NCBI GenBank assembly: GCA_016709965.1
Contig: JADJLT010000001.1
Location: forward strand, 2,252,037-2,316,036
Source of the DNA: Betaproteobacteria bacterium
GTDB lineage: Bacteria > Pseudomonadota > Gammaproteobacteria > Burkholderiales > Rhodocyclaceae
Length of the DNA stretch: 64,000 nt
Reading direction: 5' to 3'
Both the position numbers and the translations under genes were made by a program. How positions within the stretch are numbered: position 1 is the stretch's first letter; the number at the start of each line of letters is the position of its first letter. Shown here piece by piece: positions 59,112-64,000 of the stretch. Under the pieces are notes generated by a model. That model saw only the letters and a program-made list of their open reading frames with translations. It searched no databases and had not been told where the DNA came from.

Positions 59112-62100
59112 TTGAGTCTCTCGTTCGTGCGGCGCTCAAGCAGCGCCTGATTGTCGCGGTCATTGCCGCCGTCCTCTTCTTCTTCGGCCTGAACGCCGCG
59201 CAGAAACTGTCCGTCGATGCTTTCCCCGATGTGACCAATGTGCAGGTGCAGATTGCCACCGAGGCGCCGGGCCGCTCGCCGGAAGAGGTCGAACGTTTCG
59301 CCACCGTGCCTTTGGAAGTGGCGATGACCGGTCTGCCCGGGCTGGAGGAAATGCGTTCGCTGAACAAGCCGGGTCTGTCGTTGATCACGCTGGTGTTCAA
59401 CGACAAGACGGACGTTTATTTCGCCCGGCAACTGGTGATGGAGCGCCTGCTTGAGGTGGGCTCGCGTTTGCCAGCGGGCATTACGCCAGTGCTTGGGCCG
59501 GTGTCGACCGGGCTGGGCGAGGTCTATCAGTACACGCTGGAGCGAGCCGATGACGGCGACCGGGCCATGAGCGAAGAAGAGCTGATGAAGCGCCGGATTG
59601 CCCAGGATTGGGTGGTTCGCCCATTGCTGCGCTCGATTCCTGGCGTTGCTGAAATCAATTCGCAGGGCGGCTATGCCAAGCAGTATCAGGTGCTGGTCAA
59701 TCCCGACAAGCTGCGGCATTTCGGGCTGAGCGTGGCCGACGTCTATCAGGCGGTTGGTCGCAACAATGCCAATGCGGGTGGTGGTGTCCTGCCGCAATAT
59801 GCTGAGCAATATCTGATTCGCGGCGTGGGCCTGGTCCGCGATCTGGAGGATTTGCGCGCCATCGTGCTCAAGGAAAAGGATGGCGTGCCGGTATACGTCC
59901 GCGATGTAGCGGAGGTGCAGATCGGCCATGACGTCCGTCAGGGCGCCGTCATCAAGAACGGTACGACTGAAGCAGTTGGTGGCATCGTGATGATGATTGC
60001 CGGCGGCAACGCGAAGGAAGTGGTCAGCCGGATCAAGGCGCGCGTCGAGGAAATCAATCGCAAGGGCATGCTGCCCGACGGTCTGAAGATTGCGCCGTAT
60101 TACGACCGTTCCGAACTGGTTGATGCTGCGCTGTGGACGGTGACCAAGGTGCTGCTCGAAGGGGTGGCGCTGGTCGTCATCGTTCTCTTCCTGTTCCTCG
60201 GTGATGTGCGCTCCTCGCTGATTGTCGTGGCGACGCTGGTACTGACGCCGTTGCTGACCTTCATGGCGATGAACAAGCTGGGCATTTCGGCCAATTTGAT
60301 GTCGCTGGGCGGCCTCGCCATCGCTATCGGCCTGATGGTCGACGGCTCGGTGGTGGTCGTCGAAAACGCCTTCCTGCAACTTGGGCGCCACGCAAAAAGC
60401 GGCGAGAGCCAGTTGCGGGTGATTTTGCGTGCGGTAGTGGAGGTGGCAACGCCAGTCATCTTCGGCGTCGGCATCATCATTCTCGTCTTCCTGCCCTTGA
60501 TGACCCTGCAGGGCATGGAAGGCAAGATGTTCGCGCCGCTGGCTTACACCATCGCCATTGCGCTGGCCATTTCGCTGGTGCTGTCGATGACGCTGACGCC
60601 GGTGATGACGACCTATCTGCTGAAGCCGCCGGCGCATGATGGCGATCACGATACCAAGCTGATCGCTGCCATGAAGCGCCGGTACTTGAAGATGTTGCAT
60701 TGGGCGCTGGGTAATGAACGCAAGACAGTGATCCTGGCGGTCGTCGCCTTTGTGTTGACCATCGGTACGCTGCCATTCCTCGGCACGGCCTTTATCCCGG
60801 AAATGAAGGAAGGCTCGGTGGTGCCGGGTATCAACCGCGTGCCCAATATTTCGCTCGATGAGTCGATCAAGATGGAAATGGAGGCCATGCGGTTGGTCAT
60901 GCAGGTGCCGGGCGTCAAGTCGGCAGTGTCTGGCGTAGGTCGCGGTGAATCGCCAGCCGACCCGCAGGGGCCGAACGAGTCGACGCCCATCGTCAGCCTG
61001 AAACCGCGCAGCGAATGGCCCCCTGGCTGGACGCAGGAGGATATTCAGGATGCCATGCGCGAGAAACTGAAGGTCTTGCCGGGCGTCCAGGTCGTCATGG
61101 CCCAGCCGATTTCCGACCGCGTTGATGAAATGGTCACCGGTGTGCGCTCCGACATCGCGGTCAAGGTCTTTGGTGACGATCTCGATCAGCTGAAGAAGAT
61201 TGCCGGCCAGATCGGCAAGGTCGCCCAGACCTTGCAGGGCGCCCAGGATTTGCGCATTGAGCGGATCAGCGGGCAGCAGTACCTGTCCATCGAGATTGAT
61301 CGGCAGGCCATTGCGCGCCTCGGGTTGAACGTTTCCGACGTCAACGATCTGCTGGAAACAGCGGTGGGCGGCAAAGTTGCTACCGAGATTTTCGAGGGTG
61401 AGCGTCGCTTCCCGGGGGTTGTTCGTTTGCCAGAGAGCTTCCGGAATAACGTCGAGGCCATTTCGAACATCCTGATCACGTCGCGCAATGGCGCCCAGGC
61501 GCGTCTGGCCGATGTGGCGAAAATCAGCGTGATGGATGGTCCGGCGCAGATTTCGCGCGAGCTGGGCAAGCGGCGCATCGTGGTTGGCGTCAACGTCAAG
61601 GATCGCGACCTGGGCAGTTTTGTTGCCGAGTTGCAGCAGAAAGTCGACGGACAGATCAAGTTGCCGGATGGCTATTACCTGGAGTGGGGCGGTCAGTTCC
61701 AGAACATGGAGCGGGCGCTGGGGCATTTGAAGATCATCATCCCGATCACCATCGCGGCGATTTTCTTCCTGCTCTTCCTGCTCTTCAATTCGCTGCGCTT
61801 CGCCACGCTGATCATCACCGTGCTGCCCTTTGCTTCCATTGGCGGCATCATCGGGCTGTTCATCAGTGGTGAATACCTGTCGGTGCCGGCGTCAGTAGGC
61901 TTCATTGCGCTGTGGGGCATCGCCGTGCTCAACGGGGTGGTGCTGGTGTCCTATATCCGCGGCTTGCGGGAAGCGGGCCGAAGCGTGCGCGACGCGGTGG
62001 TGGAGGGTGCCACGTTACGTTTTAGGCCGGTGATGATGACGGCCACAGTCGCCATGCTCGGCCTGATCCCGTTCCTGTTTTCGAGCGGACCGGGGTCCGA

Positions 62101-62218
62101 GGTGCAGCGCCCGCTGGCCATTGTGGTGATCGGCGGCCTGATTACCTGCACCTTGCTGACCCTGCTGGTCCTGCCCACCATTTACCGCTGGTTTGATGAA
62201 GAGGAGGTCGAGGCATGA
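59108..62218 (+). CDS. Heavy-metal RND transporter (CzcA type)
   Basis: 1036 residues, the usual size. N-terminal helix LIVAVIAAVLFFFGLNAAQ, then SVDAFPDVTNVQVQIATEAPGRSPEEVE (HME-RND form, in pieces). GLAIAIGLMVDGSVVVVENA near residue 400 is the fourth helix with the proton-relay Asp, followed by IILVFLPLMTLQGMEGKMFAP. The second half repeats the fold. It expels divalent metal ions (Co/Zn/Cd or Cu/Ag) with proton influx. Stop overlaps the PII-like gene. Confidence 0.92.
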   Translation: MIESLVRAALKQRLIVAVIAAVLFFFGLNAAQKLSVDAFPDVTNVQVQIATEAPGRSPEEVERFATVPLEVAMTGLPGLEEMRSLNKPGLSLITLVFNDKTDVYFARQLVMERLLEVGSRLPAGITPVLGPVSTGLGEVYQYTLERADDGDRAMSEEELMKRRIAQDWVVRPLLRSIPGVAEINSQGGYAKQYQVLVNPDKLRHFGLSVADVYQAVGRNNANAGGGVLPQYAEQYLIRGVGLVRDLEDLRAIVLKEKDGVPVYVRDVAEVQIGHDVRQGAVIKNGTTEAVGGIVMMIAGGNAKEVVSRIKARVEEINRKGMLPDGLKIAPYYDRSELVDAALWTVTKVLLEGVALVVIVLFLFLGDVRSSLIVVATLVLTPLLTFMAMNKLGISANLMSLGGLAIAIGLMVDGSVVVVENAFLQLGRHAKSGESQLRVILRAVVEVATPVIFGVGIIILVFLPLMTLQGMEGKMFAPLAYTIAIALAISLVLSMTLTPVMTTYLLKPPAHDGDHDTKLIAAMKRRYLKMLHWALGNERKTVILAVVAFVLTIGTLPFLGTAFIPEMKEGSVVPGINRVPNISLDESIKMEMEAMRLVMQVPGVKSAVSGVGRGESPADPQGPNESTPIVSLKPRSEWPPGWTQEDIQDAMREKLKVLPGVQVVMAQPISDRVDEMVTGVRSDIAVKVFGDDLDQLKKIAGQIGKVAQTLQGAQDLRIERISGQQYLSIEIDRQAIARLGLNVSDVNDLLETAVGGKVATEIFEGERRFPGVVRLPESFRNNVEAISNILITSRNGAQARLADVAKISVMDGPAQISRELGKRRIVVGVNVKDRDLGSFVAELQQKVDGQIKLPDGYYLEWGGQFQNMERALGHLKIIIPITIAAIFFLLFLLFNSLRFATLIITVLPFASIGGIIGLFISGEYLSVPASVGFIALWGIAVLNGVVLVSYIRGLREAGRSVRDAVVEGATLRFRPVMMTATVAMLGLIPFLFSSGPGSEVQRPLAIVVIGGLITCTLLTLLVLPTIYRWFDEEEVEA

Positions 62219-62553
62219 AGGAAATCAAGGCGATCATTCGCCCCAACAAGCTGGCAGTCTTACGTGATGCACTGGTGGCCTTGCCTGGCTTTCCCGGCAT
62301 GACGGTGACCAAGGTCGAGGGTTGTAGCGCACCGTCGAGACATGTGCCGGCGCGCGTCAGGATCAAGGATGAATTGACGGACTACAGCCCGAAGGTGCGA
62401 ATCGAGATTGTGGCGCCGGACGAGGTGGCGGACGTTATTTTTCAGCGAGTGACTGAAGTGGCGCTGACCGGACATTATGGCGACGGCCTGGTCTGGATTA
62501 CCGACATCGAGCGTGCCGCGTTCATTTTCAAGACGACGCAGGGACCGGGTTGA
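62215..62553 (+). CDS. PII-like signalling protein linked to metal efflux
   Basis: 112 residues. GlnB fold: KEIKAIIRPNKLAVLRDALVALPGFPGMTVTKVEG at the start, RIEIVAPDEVADVIFQRVTEVALTGHYGDGLVWITDIERA later (short pieces). The T-loop (CSAPSRHVPARVRIKDELTDYSPK) lacks the uridylylated Tyr context of GlnB, so it is a PII-like rather than nitrogen PII protein. ATGA overlap with the RND gene ties it to that operon, where it may bind nucleotides or metal to tune efflux (inference). Confidence 0.85.
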   Translation: MKEIKAIIRPNKLAVLRDALVALPGFPGMTVTKVEGCSAPSRHVPARVRIKDELTDYSPKVRIEIVAPDEVADVIFQRVTEVALTGHYGDGLVWITDIERAAFIFKTTQGPG

Positions 62554-62672
62554 TCGTTATATGCTTATGGAGTGTTTCGTTCCAGTGTGGAGGATTTCAC
62601 AGCCAATTTGTCAGACGTTTCTAAAATTCGCGCTGTCGAGATGCCCTTTGGGGCTGAAGCTAGCTGAGAGTT

Positions 62673-63284
62673 ATGGAAAATCCGAGAGCCCGGAGTTTTG
62701 GGACAACATTGCCGTCACCTGCTGAATTGCAGGAGGGCATTGCCAGTTTGTCGCGTGGTGCCTACTTCAAGGAGGCACCACTCGATATGATGTTGAGCAT
62801 CCTGACCGAGTCAGCCGCACAGATGTCAGGTATCGAGCGTGTCAGCATCTGGGCGCTGACCGATCATCAACAGGAATTGCGTTGCATTGATTTGTATGAG
62901 CTGTCGGCGCGGCGTCACTCCAAGGGTGAATGCATCAAGGCCAGTCAGTACCCGGTGTATTTTCATGCCTTGCGCGGTGGCAGCAGTATTTCGGCCGATG
63001 ACGCCTACATTCACCCGCTGACCACCGAGTTTGCGGCAGATTATTTTCCGCTCTACGGGGTGACTGCCGTGCTCGATACGCCGATTCACATTCGTGGTGA
63101 ATTGCAGGGCGTTCTTTGTCTTGAGCAGGTCGGCTCCCGTCATCCGTGGACATCGGCACATGGCCTGTTCGCCCACGCAGTGGCCAACTTGATTACGCTG
63201 GCGCTGGTTGAGTACGAGGCCGACGAAGCCCGTAGTCAGGCCCATGCGGCCGATCTGCGTTTAAAGGCTGCTTTTGGTACCTGA
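62673..63284 (+). CDS. GAF domain sensor protein, probably 3'-truncated
   Basis: 203 residues. The GAF fold fills residues 30-180 (LSILTESAAQMSGIERVSIWAL, LDTPIHIRGELQGVLCLEQVG, HAVANLITLALVEYEADEARS in pieces). The end HAADLRLKAAFGT looks like the linker and first strand of a following PAS domain (typical text is RLKAAF...TPDYI). The frame then stops where the transposase region begins. I infer that a GAF-PAS signalling gene was cut by the insertion. RBS gctgagag precedes the ATG. Confidence 0.7.
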   Translation: MENPRARSFGTTLPSPAELQEGIASLSRGAYFKEAPLDMMLSILTESAAQMSGIERVSIWALTDHQQELRCIDLYELSARRHSKGECIKASQYPVYFHALRGGSSISADDAYIHPLTTEFAADYFPLYGVTAVLDTPIHIRGELQGVLCLEQVGSRHPWTSAHGLFAHAVANLITLALVEYEADEARSQAHAADLRLKAAFGT

Positions 63285-64000
63285 ATTTATTTTATTTGGC
63301 TATGTAATCTTTGCATGTTGGTCTATAACAAAGTTATCTGAATCAATCGGATAGGTGTTGCGATGAAGCCCAATGATTTCCGGAAACTGTCGAGTGCGTT
63401 GAAGGAATTGACGCCGCACCAGCGGCAAGTCTTGATGGATCGGCTGCAACCGGCGGCGCAGGAGTCGGCGTCCTACCAAGTGGTTGAGACCCGGATGACC
63501 GAGAAGCCGCACTGTCCGCATTGCGCACACGAGCAGGTTTCCCGCTGGGGTTCGCCAATGGCTTGCAACGTTATCGCTGCAACGCCTGTCGAGCGACTTT
63601 CAACGCCCTGACTGACACACCGCTAGCAGGACTTCGGCACAAAGCGAAATGGATGGACTATGCGAAACAGCTGGCTGAGGGGACGAGCATCCGCAAAAGT
63701 GCCGCTGCGGTGGGGATTCATCCCAACACGGCATTCCGCTGGCGCCACCGCTTCCTGAACTTGCCCAATGGTCAGCAGGCGATCAGCCTGGCGGGCATTG
63801 CTGAAGCCGATGAGACGTATTTCCTTGAGTCACAGAAGGGGCAGAAGACAAGGTTTGAGTCGTGCTCCCCGCAAGCGGGGCGGCAAAGCCAGTAAGCGCG
63901 GCCTGTCGGAAGAACAGACCGCTGTCCTGATTTGCCGGGATCGTACCGGCAACACCGCAGACTTCATCCTGGAGAAGGCCGATAAGGCACACCTCAGGCG
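63285..64000 (+). mobile_element. Partial IS1595-like insertion sequence
   Basis: Defined by the transposase remnant. The left boundary probably lies between 63275 and 63300, where the GAF/PAS frame is broken and an AT-rich stretch (atttattttatttggctatg) starts. The right end is outside the window, so terminal repeats and target duplication cannot be verified. Confidence 0.5.
63363..64000 (+). pseudogene. IS1595-type transposase, frameshifted, runs past window end
   Basis: Frame 1 from ATG 63363 gives FRKLSSALKELTPHQRQVLMDRL and a zinc ribbon CPHCAHEQVSRWG. The match then continues in another frame (FANGLQRYRCNACRATFNALTDTPLAGL), shift near 63555, completing the second CxxC. The core KSAAAVGIHPNTAFRWRHRFL and the DDE-type IAEADETYFLESQKG follow. 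A third frame takes over near 63848 (RAPRKRGGKASKRGLSEEQ). Two frameshifts leave it inactive unless they are sequencing errors. The family is ISXO2/IS1595-like; ends not resolved. Confidence 0.8.

Noticed and set aside
59066..61726. 886-residue open frame antisense to the RND pump
   Set aside because: It mirrors the CzcA-type gene in a frame kept open by GC-rich codon bias; it is His/Arg/Gln-rich with no recognisable domain.
1..64000. tRNA, rRNA, CRISPR array, prophage or replication origin
   Set aside because: No tRNA-like T-loop text, no regularly spaced repeats, no phage gene and no DnaA-box cluster were seen. The GGTTGACCG-boxes are too irregularly spaced for CRISPR.

Overview
The window reads as chromosomal DNA of a GC-rich betaproteobacterium, most likely Rhodocyclales (Dechloromonas/Azonexus-like). 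The clues are a phasin plus a PhaM-type PHB granule regulator, a fused isobutyryl-CoA mutase (IcmF), a fused indolepyruvate:ferredoxin oxidoreductase, and two branched-chain/aromatic-acid-type ABC transporters with CoA ligases. The minCDE and dacA-dat-ybeD-lipB-lipA orders are also typical of the class. The genus is inference; the gene content is read directly.

Layout. 1-5.3 kb: end of a transglutaminase-like gene, a Spy/CpxP-like periplasmic protein, phasin, several small unknown genes, TerC and a DUF1439 protein. 5.4-12.9 kb: an AraC-type regulator divergent from icmF, a gene graveyard, a CPA1-type antiporter and a small membrane-anchored gene broken by an amber codon. 13-22.6 kb: a truncated M48 peptidase, a Crp/Fnr regulator divergent from an operon of acyl-CoA synthetase, ABC transporter (ATPase, two permeases, binding protein, ATPase) and a PaaK-like ligase, which suggests uptake plus CoA activation of an organic or aromatic acid. 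22.6-35.3 kb: two unknown proteins, a stomatin/NfeD pair, an AEC carrier, PhaM, a response regulator convergent with a sensor kinase, a membrane methyltransferase, the 1156-residue IOR, and a FeeM-acyltransferase/PilZ fusion. 35.3-40.3 kb: livKHMGF, whose binding protein carries an unusual LEA-like tail. 40.3-42.2 kb: minCDE. 42.3-45 kb: a poorly conserved stretch with a membrane protein of different base composition and two gene-free gaps. 45-50.8 kb: a 2Fe-2S flavin reductase, a Rossmann protein, hemJ, an RlmL-type methyltransferase, a CoA-transferase and two envelope proteins. 50.9-55.7 kb: lipA-lipB-ybeD-dat-dacA and nhaR. 55.8-62.6 kb: htpX and a czcCBA-type RND operon ending in a PII-like gene. 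62.6-64 kb: a GAF sensor apparently cut off by a frameshifted IS1595-type element.

The most striking feature no gene explains is a short dispersed DNA motif. The 9-mer GGTTGACCG occurs 15 times on either strand, where about 0.5 is expected by chance. Most copies are preceded by a T-rich tract and followed by YRG (consensus TTTTTTCCGGTTGACCGYRG). Copies lie upstream of icmF/araC, phasin, the antiporter, the PaaK-like ligase and the AEC carrier, at 3' ends of genes, and inside coding regions in sense and antisense orientation, where they are read in different frames. That points to a function, or a mobility, at DNA level. Other unexplained structures are a 27-bp perfect hairpin, a duplicated terminator/3'-end cassette, and a second phasin-type operator in front of no visible gene.
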